From NCBI RefSeq assembly GCF_013346665.1, contig NZ_JABVBB010000021.1, positions 310,001 through 374,000 of the forward strand: a DNA stretch of 64,000 nt, written 5' to 3'. Below are positions 14,944-24,580 of the stretch, piece after piece (within the stretch, counting starts at the first letter, position 1; each line of letters starts with the position of its first letter). The stretch comes from Sulfitobacter maritimus. GTDB lineage: Bacteria; Pseudomonadota; Alphaproteobacteria; Rhodobacterales; Rhodobacteraceae. The notes under the pieces were generated by a model. That model saw only the letters and a list, made by a program, of their open reading frames with translations, was not told the DNA's origin and searched no databases. A program made the translations under genes and the position numbers.

Positions 14944-16416
14944 TCAGCCCTTCTCGAAGCGGTCAGCTACGAGGCGGTTTAACGCCGCCACGCCCCAGCC
15001 TGTCGCCCCTTGAGGTGCAAGCGTGGTTTCGGATTTCACCGAGGCGACCCCGGCGATGTCCAGATGGATCCAGGGCGTTTCGTCTTTGACAAACCGCTTG
15101 AGGAACTGCGCTGCGGTGATGGAGCCCGCCGGGCGACCGCCGACGTTCTTCATATCAGCGATGCGGCTTTTCAACTGGTCATCATAGCCCTGCCCCAGCG
15201 GCAAGCGCCATGCGCCCTCATGCTCGCTTTCGGCAGCCTTAAGAAACGCATTGCACAGCGCGTCATCGTTGGAAAAGACCCCGGCATTCTCATGCCCCAG
15301 GCCGATGATGACCGCCCCTGTCAGCGTCGCCAGATCAATCATCGCAGCGGGTTTGAACCGCTCCTGCGCATACCACATGACATCGCAAAGCACCAAACGC
15401 CCCTCGGCGTCGGTGTTGATGATCTCAACCGTGTCACCCTTCATAGATTTGACCACATCGCCGGGGCGGATGGCGTTGCCTGACGGCATGTTCTCAACGA
15501 TGCCGACCAGCCCTACGACATTGGCTTTCGCCTTGCGCCGCGCCAAGGTCCGCATCACGCCGGAAACTACGCCCGCGCCGCCCATGTCCATGGTCATATC
15601 TTCCATGCCTGCGCCGGGCTTGAGGCTGATGCCGCCGGTGTCGAAGACCACACCCTTGCCCACAAGCGCCAATGGGGCGTTGTCCTTTGCGCCGCCTTCC
15701 CACCGCATCACAACCACTTTGGAGGGGCTGTCGGACCCCTGCCCTACGGATAAAAGCGTGCGCATACCGAGGCTTGCAAGCTCATCTTCATCCAGCACTT
15801 CAACTTTCAGGCCAAGGCTCTCCATCGCGACCAACTGTTCGGCAAAAGCGCTGGTGGTCAGCACATTGGCGGGCGCGTTAGTCAGATCGCGGGTCATGAA
15901 AGCGCCTTCAGCCACGGCGAGCATAGGTGCTGCGGCCTCGCGCGTGTCGTCGGGCTTGGCGCACATGACCGTAACACTGCCCTTTCGGGGTTTGGCTGCT
16001 GATTTGTGGTCTTGGAAGGTATAGTCCCGCATCACCAATCCAAAGGCGACATCTGCAACGCGATTAGTGCTCGCGGCCAGCAACAGCAGATCACTATCGC
16101 TGCGCAGTTTGGCCAAGGCCGCCCCGGCCTTGCGCGCCAGAGCAACATCCGCGCGGCGCGGCAGATGCACCACATCGACTGCCTCAGCCGCCATGCCTGA
16201 GGGATAGGTCAGGCTCAGAACCTCGCCCGGCTTCAGATTGGCGAAACGCGCCCCTTCGACGAGACGTGCCAGCGCACCTTTCGTCAGTTTGTTGATCCGC
16301 CGCGCACCGACATCTAGGCGCCCCGAAGGCTCAAGAAACACCGCCAGTCGCCCCGCGTGACCTGCGATTTGGTCAATGTCAGTCTCGGAAAAGGTGATCG
16401 GTGTCAGGTCAGTCAT
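14944..16416 (-). CDS. pepA: Leucyl aminopeptidase, M17 family
   Basis: A 490-residue M17 metallo-aminopeptidase. The signature NTDAEGRL (about residue 335) carries metal-binding Asp and Glu and the catalytic Arg. GKGVVFDTGGISLKPG supplies the metal-binding Lys and Asp upstream, and TLTGA follows the signature. The N-terminal 160 residues form the variable regulatory domain. It acts as a cytosolic hexamer with two divalent metals, removing N-terminal residues from peptides; in E. coli PepA also binds DNA, which is not testable here. It is divergent from lptF (130 nt apart) and co-directional with holC. Confidence 0.97.
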   Translation of the reverse strand: MTDLTPITFSETDIDQIAGHAGRLAVFLEPSGRLDVGARRINKLTKGALARLVEGARFANLKPGEVLSLTYPSGMAAEAVDVVHLPRRADVALARKAGAALAKLRSDSDLLLLAASTNRVADVAFGLVMRDYTFQDHKSAAKPRKGSVTVMCAKPDDTREAAAPMLAVAEGAFMTRDLTNAPANVLTTSAFAEQLVAMESLGLKVEVLDEDELASLGMRTLLSVGQGSDSPSKVVVMRWEGGAKDNAPLALVGKGVVFDTGGISLKPGAGMEDMTMDMGGAGVVSGVMRTLARRKAKANVVGLVGIVENMPSGNAIRPGDVVKSMKGDTVEIINTDAEGRLVLCDVMWYAQERFKPAAMIDLATLTGAVIIGLGHENAGVFSNDDALCNAFLKAAESEHEGAWRLPLGQGYDDQLKSRIADMKNVGGRPAGSITAAQFLKRFVKDETPWIHLDIAGVASVKSETTLAPQGATGWGVAALNRLVADRFEKG

Positions 16417-16546
16417 GGCGTGCCTCTTGTTTGCTTTGGCCCAGACCTAGCCTGCCCGGAGCGGCATGACCAGATAGCAGTTTTCCCGGCTCTCAAATTG
16501 CATTAACATCCCCGCAAACGCCGTTAGAGCATCAAGGGGGATCGCA

Positions 16547-17677
16547 GTGGCACGCATTGATCGCTACATGCTATCGCAACTTTTGGTGATGTTCGGCTTT
16601 TTCTCACTGGTTTTGGTCGCGCTGTTCTGGATCAACCGAGCGGTTGTCCTTTTCGACCGGCTGATCGGCGATGGTCAGTCTGCCATGGTCTTTCTTGAGT
16701 TCACCGCCCTTGGTCTGCCCAAACTTATCGTGACAGTGCTGCCCATCGCGACATTTTCGGCCTCAGTCTATGTCACCAATCGCATGACCGGGGAATCCGA
16801 ACTTACGGTGCTACAGGCGGCAGGCGCCGGACCTTGGCGGCTGGCGCGGCCCGTTTTTGTTTTCGGTCTCTGTGTGGCTGCGATGATGACGGTACTGAGC
16901 CATTTTCTCGTGCCGATGGCCGAAGGCCAGCTAAAGCAGCGCGAAGCCGAGGTATCGCGCAATCTGACCGCCCGGCTGCTCACCGCTGGAGTGTTTTTGC
17001 ACCCGACCGATGATGTGACATTCTACACCCGCGAGATCGACAGCGACGGGGTGCTGCGGGATGTTTTCCTGTCAGATCGCCGCAATCGCGAAGAAGGCGT
17101 GATTTACACCGCAGCCGAAGCCTATCTGACCCGCAACGGGGACGCGACAACGCTGATTATGGTCAACGGGATGGCACAGCGGCACAACACGGTTAGCAAA
17201 CGGCTGGCAACGGCCAAGTTCCGCGATTTCTCCTTTGATATCTCCCCCTTGGTGGGCGAGGACGGCGCGGCTAATCAGACCCCGCGCAGCATGATTACCC
17301 CGGAACTGCTGTGGAATTGGCCGGCGATCGCCGCGCGCTCGGGCAGCAGCGAAGGCGATGTGGCCGAGGAGCTGCACGGTCGGTTTGCACAGCCATTGTT
17401 CTGTCTGGTTGCAGCGATGATTGGCTTTGCCACGCTGATGCAGGGCAGTTTTTCACGCTTTGGTGTCTGGCGCGAAGCGGTGATTGCCTTTGCACTGCTC
17501 ATTGCGATTGACGGGATGCGCGGGACTTTGGTGACGCAGGTGCGCGAGGCCGCAGCGCTTTGGCCCTTGCTCTATCTGCCCGCTTTGATCGGCGCGCTTC
17601 TCAGCTTGGCGATGCTTTGGCAGGCCGCCCATCCCGGCTGGACCCGCAGAGTCGCGCGCAAGGAGAGCCGCGCATGA
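16547..17677 (+). CDS. lptF: LPS export ABC transporter permease LptF
   Basis: A 376-residue inner-membrane permease of the LPS transport complex LptB2FGC. Six membrane helices are expected: three near the N terminus (residues 10-120), a periplasmic beta-jellyroll domain (about 130-265), and three at the C terminus. The helix that couples to LptB follows the VTNRMTGESELTVLQAAG segment. The start is GTG with AAGGGGG just upstream. It overlaps lptG by 4 nt and heads a six- to seven-gene envelope operon. LptF and LptG are paralogues; the order here and the MARIDRYM start identify this one as LptF. Confidence 0.93.
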   Translation: MARIDRYMLSQLLVMFGFFSLVLVALFWINRAVVLFDRLIGDGQSAMVFLEFTALGLPKLIVTVLPIATFSASVYVTNRMTGESELTVLQAAGAGPWRLARPVFVFGLCVAAMMTVLSHFLVPMAEGQLKQREAEVSRNLTARLLTAGVFLHPTDDVTFYTREIDSDGVLRDVFLSDRRNREEGVIYTAAEAYLTRNGDATTLIMVNGMAQRHNTVSKRLATAKFRDFSFDISPLVGEDGAANQTPRSMITPELLWNWPAIAARSGSSEGDVAEELHGRFAQPLFCLVAAMIGFATLMQGSFSRFGVWREAVIAFALLIAIDGMRGTLVTQVREAAALWPLLYLPALIGALLSLAMLWQAAHPGWTRRVARKESRA

Positions 17678-18771
17678 TCCTGCATTTCTATTTTGCCCGT
17701 CGTTTCCTTATCAGCTTCTTAGTTATTACCAGCGTGCTGGGTGCCTTGGTCATGCTGGTGGACGGGGTGGATCAGGCCCGGCGGTTTGCCAATGACGAAG
17801 TCAGTTGGGCGCAGGTTTTTGGCATGACCCTCCTCAATCTGCCGCAAACGGTTAATCTGATCCTGCCACTGATCATGATCCTGGCAACCGTCGCGCTTTT
17901 TCTGGCGTTGGCACGGTCTTCGGAATTGGTTGTGACCCGCGCCGCGGGGCGGTCGGCGATGGGAGCGTTGATTGCGCCGGTGATGGTCGCCCTTGTGATC
18001 GGCGTGTTGGCGGTGGTGGTGCTAAACCCGATTGTCGCAGCCACAAGCGAACGTGCCGAACAATTGACCCAGCGGTATCGCTCGGACGGGCGCTCTGCCC
18101 TGTCGGTGAGCGACGAAGGGCTCTGGCTGCGCCAAGGCAATGCAGAGGGTCAATCGGTGATCCGGGCGTGGCGCACGAACAGCGATGCCTCGGTGCTGTA
18201 TAATGTGACGATCATTACCTATGAGCCGGACAAAGGCCCAACACGACGCATTGAGGCTGAGACCGCGCGGCTGGTCGATGGCGAGTGGCGCTTGCGGGGT
18301 GCGAAGGTTTGGCCGCTCGCTGCCGGGGTCAACGCCGAAGGGGCGGCGGAAATACATGAGAGCCTAGCGATCCCGTCGTCTTTGACGGTTGAACGCATTC
18401 GCGAAAGCATTGGTCGTCCGTCAGCCGTGTCGATCTACGAACTCCCCAGTTTTATCCGTCAACTTGAGCAGGCAGGTTTTAGCACGCGACAGCATGAAGT
18501 CTGGTTGCAGGCCGAACTGGCGCGGCCTCTGTTTCTGGTGGCGATGGTTCTGGTTGCGAGCGCTTTCACCATGCGCCATACCCGTTTTGGCGGGACCGGC
18601 GTGGCGGTTCTGGCGTCGATTTTGCTGGGGTTTGGTTTGTATTTCATTCGCAGTTTCGCTCAGATCCTTGGCGAGAACGGCCAGATCCCGGTGGCGCTGG
18701 CCGCTTGGGCGCCGCCGCTGGCCGCGATCTTCCTCGCACTTGGTCTTTTACTACATGCAGAGGATGGCTGA
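17674..18771 (+). CDS. lptG: LPS export ABC transporter permease LptG
   Basis: A 365-residue permease, partner of LptF in lifting LPS from the inner membrane. It has the same layout: N-terminal helices (about 10-115, with the coupling segment ARSSELVVTRAAGRSAMG), a periplasmic domain (about 125-260) and three C-terminal helices. The start ATG overlaps the lptF stop (ATGA, 17674-17677), so the two are translationally coupled. A longer frame from 17560 lies within lptF and is not used. Confidence 0.95.
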   Translation: MILHFYFARRFLISFLVITSVLGALVMLVDGVDQARRFANDEVSWAQVFGMTLLNLPQTVNLILPLIMILATVALFLALARSSELVVTRAAGRSAMGALIAPVMVALVIGVLAVVVLNPIVAATSERAEQLTQRYRSDGRSALSVSDEGLWLRQGNAEGQSVIRAWRTNSDASVLYNVTIITYEPDKGPTRRIEAETARLVDGEWRLRGAKVWPLAAGVNAEGAAEIHESLAIPSSLTVERIRESIGRPSAVSIYELPSFIRQLEQAGFSTRQHEVWLQAELARPLFLVAMVLVASAFTMRHTRFGGTGVAVLASILLGFGLYFIRSFAQILGENGQIPVALAAWAPPLAAIFLALGLLLHAEDG

Positions 18772-18772
18772 T

Positions 18773-20905
18773 ATGCGTGCTGCCCTGTTTGGTCTTGCCT
18801 TAATCGTCGCCCCTGCCACCCTCTTGGGGCAAAGCACTTCGGTAGCGGATCGCCCTGCTGTTTTGGTGGCAGACCGGGTGTTTATCACGCGTGACCGGGT
18901 GCTGGTGGCTGACGGGAATGTTGAGGCTTTTCAAGGCGAAACCCGACTGCGTGCCTCAGCCATCCGCTATGATCAGGACCGGGGTGCGCTGAGTATCGAA
19001 GGGCCGATTGTCTTGTCCGAAGGTGACAGCACCACGATCCTTGCCGATGCCGCCGAACTGGACGGTGAATTGCAATCGGGGCTGCTGCGCGGTGCGCGGA
19101 TGATCCTTGAACAACAGTTGCAGCTTGCGGCGGTCCAGATCAACCGGGTCGAGGGGCGTTATAGCCAGCTTTACAAAGCTGCCGTGACGTCTTGCAAACT
19201 GTGCGAGGACGGCGAAGCGCCGCTTTGGCAGATCCGCGCCAAACGCGTGGTCCATGATGAAGTGGCCCAACAGCTTTATTTCGACGAAGCACAGTTCTTG
19301 ATCAAGACCGTGCCAATCTTCTACCTGCCGCGCCTGCGTCTGCCCGATCCGACGCTTGACCGCGCGTCCGGCTTTTTGGCGCCCACTGTGCGCTCCACAT
19401 CGCAGTTGAGCGTGGGGCTCAAGCTGCCCTATTTCATCAAAATCGGGGACCACCGCGACCTGACGTTGACCCCTTATCTGTCGAGCAAAACCCGCACGAT
19501 GGAGTTTCGCTACCGGCAAGCGTTTGTGGCAGGGCGGATCGAGTTTAACGGTGGCATCACCCGCGACGATCTCCAACCGGATGACACCCGCGGCTATCTA
19601 TTTGGCTCCGGCACCTTTGATCTGCGGCGCGACTACAAGCTCGACTTTGGCATTGAGACGACCAGCGACCGGTCCTACCTGAACGATTACGGCTATTCTG
19701 TTGCAGACCGGCTGACCAGTGAATTGACCGTCAGCCGGACGCGGCGGGACGAATATACCCGCGCCAGCTTGCTGAACTACCAATCCCTGCGCGACGGCGA
19801 TGTTAACGACTATCTGCCGACGCTGGTGTTGGATGGTGAATACCAGAAACGCTATTTCCCCGCCCGGATCGGTGGCGAGGTGAGGCTCTCGCTCGAAGCG
19901 CATAGCCATCGGCGCGCGTCGGACGTCAGCGCGAATGGACTTGGACGCGATGTGTCGCGCCTTAACGGCGATCTTGATTGGATGCGGCGTTTGACCTTCG
20001 GCAATGGGCTGGTGAGTGATCTGCAACTCGGCACCAGCTTTGGCCTGTTCAACATCGCACAGGACGCTGACTACACGCCGCGCCATAGCGATATGGTGCC
20101 AAAAGCCGCCGTTGCATTGCGCTACCCGATGCAGCGGCGCGAGGCTGGCGGCGCGGTGCAACAAATCGAACCTCTGGTGCAACTGGCATGGACCGGCGGG
20201 GACCGTCTGGACATTCCCAACGAAGAAAGCACGCTGGTCGAATACGACGAAGGCAATCTGCTCGCACTCAGCCGCTTCCCGCGCCCCGACCGGCGCGAGC
20301 GGGGTGCCGTGATGGCCTTTGGCGTGAACTGGGCGCGAATTGACCCCAATGGTTGGGACGCCAACCTGTCTGTAGGGCAAGTCATCCGCGACAAAACTGA
20401 CGCTGACTTCTCTTTTAGTTCCGGCTTGGAAGGCACCCAGTCCGATTTCCTCATTGCAGGACAATTGCGCAACGACAATGGTTTCGCCGTCATCGGGCGC
20501 GGGCTTGTCGATGATGATTTCCAAGTCGCCAAAGCCGAATTGCGGGGGGTCTGGAACTACCAGCGTGGGCAGATCGCGGGGAGCTATGTCTGGCTCAGCG
20601 CAGATGATGATGAAGAGCGCGACGACAATGTCTCTGAGATCACCTTCGACGGCAGCTATGCAATCAACAATCAATGGCAGGCTACCGCCGACTGGCGCTT
20701 TGACGTCGAAGATGAACGCGCCGCAAGAGCGGGTTTGGGCCTGAGTTACAACAATGAATGTGTACAGGTCGACGTTTCGGTCAACCGACGCTATTCATCC
20801 TCAACAAGTGTTGAGCCCTCAACCGATTTCGGATTTAACATCGGTCTGCGGGGCTTTGCAGCCAACACCGGAACAGAAAGATACGTGCGCTCATGTGGGA
20901 AGTAA
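18773..20905 (+). CDS. lptD: LPS assembly outer-membrane protein LptD
   Basis: A 710-residue outer-membrane protein that inserts LPS into the outer leaflet together with the lipoprotein LptE. It begins with a signal peptide (about residues 1-20), then an OstA/LptA-like beta-jellyroll N-terminal domain (about 25-140), then the LptD beta-barrel. Two cysteines in SCKLCEDG mark the start of the barrel region and one near the C terminus (ECVQ) could form the family disulfides; the last residues contain RYVRSCGK. An in-frame ATG at 18764 is possible, but 18773 is preferred because AGGA lies 8 nt upstream. It begins 2 nt after lptG and overlaps surA by 13 nt. Confidence 0.94.
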   Translation: MRAALFGLALIVAPATLLGQSTSVADRPAVLVADRVFITRDRVLVADGNVEAFQGETRLRASAIRYDQDRGALSIEGPIVLSEGDSTTILADAAELDGELQSGLLRGARMILEQQLQLAAVQINRVEGRYSQLYKAAVTSCKLCEDGEAPLWQIRAKRVVHDEVAQQLYFDEAQFLIKTVPIFYLPRLRLPDPTLDRASGFLAPTVRSTSQLSVGLKLPYFIKIGDHRDLTLTPYLSSKTRTMEFRYRQAFVAGRIEFNGGITRDDLQPDDTRGYLFGSGTFDLRRDYKLDFGIETTSDRSYLNDYGYSVADRLTSELTVSRTRRDEYTRASLLNYQSLRDGDVNDYLPTLVLDGEYQKRYFPARIGGEVRLSLEAHSHRRASDVSANGLGRDVSRLNGDLDWMRRLTFGNGLVSDLQLGTSFGLFNIAQDADYTPRHSDMVPKAAVALRYPMQRREAGGAVQQIEPLVQLAWTGGDRLDIPNEESTLVEYDEGNLLALSRFPRPDRRERGAVMAFGVNWARIDPNGWDANLSVGQVIRDKTDADFSFSSGLEGTQSDFLIAGQLRNDNGFAVIGRGLVDDDFQVAKAELRGVWNYQRGQIAGSYVWLSADDDEERDDNVSEITFDGSYAINNQWQATADWRFDVEDERAARAGLGLSYNNECVQVDVSVNRRYSSSTSVEPSTDFGFNIGLRGFAANTGTERYVRSCGK

Positions 20906-22131
20906 CGAAACAGAAATTCCGTGTCGTGATGCGGGGAGCAGCGGGCGTCGCGCTTGCTTTGATGATCAGCCAACCCGCCACGGCGCAGAACCTTTTTGCC
21001 CCGGTCGTGCAGATCGACGGTGCGGTGATCACCGAATACGAAGTTCAACAGCGCCAGCGTTTTATGCAATTGCTGGGCGCCCCCGGCACCGACCGTGAGA
21101 GCGTGATTGACGCCCTGATTGAGGACCGTTTGCGCGGCGCTATCTTGGAACAGGCAGGGCTGGAAGTTACCCCAGAAGGCATCCGCGCTGGTATGGCGGA
21201 ATTCGCCGCACGCGCCGATTTGACGACTGACGAATTTCTCAAAGCGCTTGCGCAGGCGCAGGTCTCTGAAGAAACCTTTCGTGATTTCATCCTGATCAGC
21301 TCGGCTTGGCGCGACCTGATCCGCGCACGTTACAACAACCGTGTCACGATCACGGACGCCGAGGTGGACCGGGCGCTCGGCAGCAGCCGCGGCAGCACCA
21401 GTCTGCGCGTGCTCTTGTCCGAAATTATCATTCCCGCGCCGCCCCAGAATGCGGATCAGGTGAATGCGCTGGCCGAAAAAATTTCTAAGACGCGCAGTGA
21501 AGCCGAATTTTCAGCCTATGCCCGGCAGTATTCCGCAACAGCGTCGCGCGGTCGGGGTGGCCAAATGCCTTGGACCGAATTGGATAAACTCCCGCCCTCC
21601 CTGCACCCGATCCTGCTTGGATTGGCGCCGGGTGAAGTGACGAAACCGCTGCCGATTCCCAATGCTGTGGCCCTATTCCAACTGCGCGGGATCGAAGAGA
21701 CCGACGCGCCCTCTGTCACCTATTCCGAGATTGACTACGCCGCCTATTACATCCCCGGTGGGCGCTCTGAAGCCGCCTTGGCGCGGGCCGCGCAGTTGCG
21801 CGGGCAGGTTGATCAATGCGATGACCTTTATGGTGTGGCCAAAGGCCAACCCGCGAATGTCCTTGACCGTGAGGTCAAAGCGCCTTCGGAAATCCCGCAG
21901 GATGTGGCGATCGAACTGGCAAAGCTGGACCCCGGCGAAGTGTCCACCACACTGACGCGGGCCAATGGTCAGACGCTGATGTTCCTGATGTTGTGCAAAC
22001 GGGTCACGGCAGCAAACGCTGATGTAGACCGTGAGGCGGTGATCAGTTCGATCCGTCAGCGCAAACTGCAAGGCTTTGCTCAGCAGTTGGTCGATCAGGC
22101 CCGCGCTGACGCCCGCATCATCCGCCAATGA
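20893..22131 (+). CDS. surA: Periplasmic peptidyl-prolyl isomerase/chaperone SurA-like
   Basis: A 412-residue periplasmic chaperone that carries unfolded outer-membrane proteins, LptD among them. It has a signal peptide ending near ATAQ (about residue 32), a SurA N-terminal helical domain (about 33-160), and one parvulin-type isomerase domain (about 170-275, beginning LRVLLSEIIIPAP). The C-terminal part may hold a degenerate second domain. Two C-terminal cysteines (QCDD, LCKR) are unusual but not rare in this group. The start overlaps the lptD stop by 13 nt and its stop overlaps pdxA by 4 nt. The neighbourhood of lptD is the standard arrangement for this gene. Confidence 0.9.
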   Translation: MWEVTKQKFRVVMRGAAGVALALMISQPATAQNLFAPVVQIDGAVITEYEVQQRQRFMQLLGAPGTDRESVIDALIEDRLRGAILEQAGLEVTPEGIRAGMAEFAARADLTTDEFLKALAQAQVSEETFRDFILISSAWRDLIRARYNNRVTITDAEVDRALGSSRGSTSLRVLLSEIIIPAPPQNADQVNALAEKISKTRSEAEFSAYARQYSATASRGRGGQMPWTELDKLPPSLHPILLGLAPGEVTKPLPIPNAVALFQLRGIEETDAPSVTYSEIDYAAYYIPGGRSEAALARAAQLRGQVDQCDDLYGVAKGQPANVLDREVKAPSEIPQDVAIELAKLDPGEVSTTLTRANGQTLMFLMLCKRVTAANADVDREAVISSIRQRKLQGFAQQLVDQARADARIIRQ

Positions 22132-23102
22132 CCGGCGCCACCCGGCCGGTGGCCATTTCCTGTGGTGAACCCGCAGGGATTGGCCCCGAAATCGCGGCCC
22201 GCGCATGGGCTGCGCTGGCCAGTGATATCCCGATGGTCTGGATTGGTGACCCGCGCCATCTGCCAAAGGATGTGCCGCACCGGGTGATTGAGAGGGCCGA
22301 AGACGCAAGTCTTCCAAGTGCGGACGCGCTGCCGGTTCTGCCGCATGATTTTGGCAGCGCTGCCCTGCCCGGCGTGGCGCAGCCCGGCCATGCGCAGGGT
22401 GTGATCGACGTGATCGCACAGGGTGTTGATCTCGTTCAACAAGGCGCGGCGTGCGCGCTTTGCACCGCGCCCATTCACAAGAAAGCGCTGCAAGACGGTG
22501 CGGGTTTTGCCTATCCCGGTCACACCGAATACCTCGCGGCGCTTGCGGGCGTTGATGATGTGGTGATGATGCTCGCGTCAGAGCAGTTGCGGGTGGTCCC
22601 GGCAACCATTCACATCGCCCTGGACCAAGTACCACAGGCACTCACACCACACGGATTGCGGCGCACGATTGAGATTACGGCAGAAAGTCTGCGCGCGCGT
22701 TTCGGCATTGCGCGCCCTCGGATCGCCGTTGCGGGTCTGAACCCCCACGCTGGCGAAGGCGGCAGCATGGGCCAGCAAGAGATCGACTGGATCGCGCCAC
22801 TGATCCTTGAGATGCAGGGCGAAGGATATGCGCTGACCGGCCCCCTGCCGGCCGACACGATGTTCCACGCCGCAGCACGACAGAATTACGACGCCGCCAT
22901 CGCCATGTATCACGACCAAGCGCTGATCCCGATCAAGACGTTAGATTTTGACCGCGGTGTGAATGTGACCTTGGGCCTGCCCTTCGTGCGGACCTCACCC
23001 GATCACGGCACCGCCTTTGACATCGCAGGCCAAGGTCGCGCCAATCCGACCAGCATGATTGAAGCGATCAAACTGGCTTGGCGGATGGGGAGCACCACAT
23101 GA
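22128..23102 (+). CDS. pdxA: 4-hydroxythreonine-4-phosphate dehydrogenase
   Basis: A 324-residue NAD-dependent dehydrogenase of pyridoxal 5'-phosphate synthesis. Visible motifs are [12 protein letters not shown] at the N terminus, the substrate loop [19 protein letters not shown] and [12 protein letters not shown], which together carry the metal-binding histidines. Length matches the family. ATGA overlaps join it to surA upstream and rsmA downstream. The surA-pdxA-rsmA order is also found in E. coli. Confidence 0.96.
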   Translation: MTGATRPVAISCGEPAGIGPEIAARAWAALASDIPMVWIGDPRHLPKDVPHRVIERAEDASLPSADALPVLPHDFGSAALPGVAQPGHAQGVIDVIAQGVDLVQQGAACALCTAPIHKKALQDGAGFAYPGHTEYLAALAGVDDVVMMLASEQLRVVPATIHIALDQVPQALTPHGLRRTIEITAESLRARFGIARPRIAVAGLNPHAGEGGSMGQQEIDWIAPLILEMQGEGYALTGPLPADTMFHAAARQNYDAAIAMYHDQALIPIKTLDFDRGVNVTLGLPFVRTSPDHGTAFDIAGQGRANPTSMIEAIKLAWRMGSTT

Positions 23103-23941
23103 GCACAATCGACAATCTTCCGCCGCTGCGCGAAGTGATTGCAACGCATGACCTCGCCGCGCGGAAATCTCTGGGGCAGAACTTTCTGCTCGACCTGAAC
23201 CTTACCGCCAAGATTGCCCGACAAGCGGGCGATATGGCCGATTGCGATGTGCTTGAGATCGGCCCCGGTCCTGGCGGGCTGACCCGCGGTCTGCTGTCTG
23301 AGGGAGCGCGCCATGTGCTGGCGATTGAGAAAGACCGCCGTTGCCTGCCTGCCCTTGCCGAGATTGCCGATCACTACCCCGGTCGGCTGACCGTTATCGA
23401 AGGCGATGCGCTTGAAGTTGATCCCTTGACGCATCTGACGCCACCGATCCGTGTCGCGGCGAACCTGCCCTATAACGTCGGCACCGAGCTTTTGGTGCGC
23501 TGGCTGACCCCGCCTGAATGGCCACCTTTCTGGCAAAGCCTGACGCTGATGTTCCAGCGCGAAGTGGCCGAACGCATCGTGGCCACCCCCGGCTCCAAGG
23601 CCTATGGCCGCTTGGCGGTTTTGGCGCAGTGGCGCAGCGATGCACGGATCGTTTTGCAACTGCCACCCGGCGCTTTCACGCCGCCGCCTAAAGTCTCCTC
23701 CAGTGTCGTGCACCTTACTGCCCTGCCCGAACCGCGCTTTCCTGCGGACCCCGATGTGCTGAGCCGTGTCGTCGCGATGGCCTTCAACCAACGTCGCAAG
23801 ATGCTGCGGTCGGCGCTCAAGGGTGCCGCGCCCGATATCGAAGACCGTCTGCGGGCGGCAGGGCTGAGCCCAACAGAACGGGCCGAGCAAATCTCGCTCG
23901 AAGGCTTCTGTGCGCTCGCCCGTGAAATTGCCAAAGGTTAA
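23099..23941 (+). CDS. rsmA: 16S rRNA adenine dimethyltransferase
   Basis: A 280-residue methyltransferase (KsgA) that dimethylates two adjacent adenines in helix 45 of 16S rRNA during small-subunit maturation. The SAM-binding motif is [15 protein letters not shown], the catalytic motif [11 protein letters not shown], and the N-terminal [10 protein letters not shown] is diagnostic. The C-terminal helical part has [12 protein letters not shown]. The start overlaps the pdxA stop by 4 nt; an in-frame upstream ATG at 23078 lies within pdxA and is not used. Confidence 0.97.
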   Translation: MSTIDNLPPLREVIATHDLAARKSLGQNFLLDLNLTAKIARQAGDMADCDVLEIGPGPGGLTRGLLSEGARHVLAIEKDRRCLPALAEIADHYPGRLTVIEGDALEVDPLTHLTPPIRVAANLPYNVGTELLVRWLTPPEWPPFWQSLTLMFQREVAERIVATPGSKAYGRLAVLAQWRSDARIVLQLPPGAFTPPPKVSSSVVHLTALPEPRFPADPDVLSRVVAMAFNQRRKMLRSALKGAAPDIEDRLRAAGLSPTERAEQISLEGFCALAREIAKG

Positions 23942-23943
23942 TC

Positions 23944-24525
23944 ATGTTCCACCGTCTATTGTTGCTCTTTGCCCTGCTCTTGGGCCTTGCTGCCTGCGCT
24001 TTGCCCCGGACCGGACCACCTCCGCTCGGGACAGAGGCAGAAATCGCTGCCCTTACGCGTGCCATTGAAGAGCTGTCGCCCGCCGTTGACCCCGCAGAGG
24101 CCGCCCGCGCGGCGCGTATCGCCTATCGCCACACGCATGAACTCGCCATCGCTTATGAGATCACCGACCCCCCGCTGGTCCACAACATTAAGGTCAACAG
24201 CGGACGCAAACCGCGTGGGCTGTGCTGGCATTGGGCAGAAGATCTGGAAAAGCGGCTTATGGCAGAGGGGTTCGCCACATTGGACATGCACCGCGCCATC
24301 GCCAATGGCGACACACGGTTGCTGATCGATCATTCTACAGCGATCATCTCAGCCGTCGGCGCGCCTATGGAAGAAGGTCTGGTGCTCGACCCTTGGCGCA
24401 AGGGCGGTGAGCTGTTCTGGTCCCCGGTGCAAAGCGATCCGCGCTATACGTGGGAGCCACGGGAAGAGGTTTTGCGCCGCAATGGGCGCGTCAGATACGT
24501 GCAAGCCGGCATGACCGACGACTGA
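23944..24525 (+). CDS. Lipoprotein with candidate Cys-His-Asp triad, function unknown
   Basis: A 193-residue lipoprotein: the N terminus has a hydrophobic stretch and the lipobox LAAC, so Cys18 would be lipidated. The mature part has Cys94 in GLCWHWAEDL, His130 in LLIDHSTAI and Asp149 in LVLDPWRKG. This order and spacing is that of papain-fold enzymes such as transglutaminase-like or NlpC/P60 peptidases. Cys94 opening a helix also fits. I do not recognise the family, and the triad is an inference from pattern only. It follows rsmA by 2 nt and closes the envelope operon, ending in a strong terminator. Confidence 0.8.
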   Translation: MFHRLLLLFALLLGLAACALPRTGPPPLGTEAEIAALTRAIEELSPAVDPAEAARAARIAYRHTHELAIAYEITDPPLVHNIKVNSGRKPRGLCWHWAEDLEKRLMAEGFATLDMHRAIANGDTRLLIDHSTAIISAVGAPMEEGLVLDPWRKGGELFWSPVQSDPRYTWEPREEVLRRNGRVRYVQAGMTDD

Positions 24526-24551
24526 CGCCTTTCACAGCGCAAGTGCAAAAG

Positions 24552-24579
24552 AAAACCCCGCCAGTTTGGCGGGGTTTTT
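24552..24579. terminator. Bidirectional rho-independent terminator
   Basis: A perfect 12-bp stem (24552-24563 with 24567-24578; AAAACCCCGCC on the left arm) with a 3-nt loop and a five-T tail on the plus strand. The reverse strand also ends in a T-run. It closes the lpt operon on the plus strand and the prfA-prmC-DUF4167 set on the minus strand, whose stop codons lie 26 and 2 nt away. Confidence 0.9.
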
Positions 24580-24580
24580 G

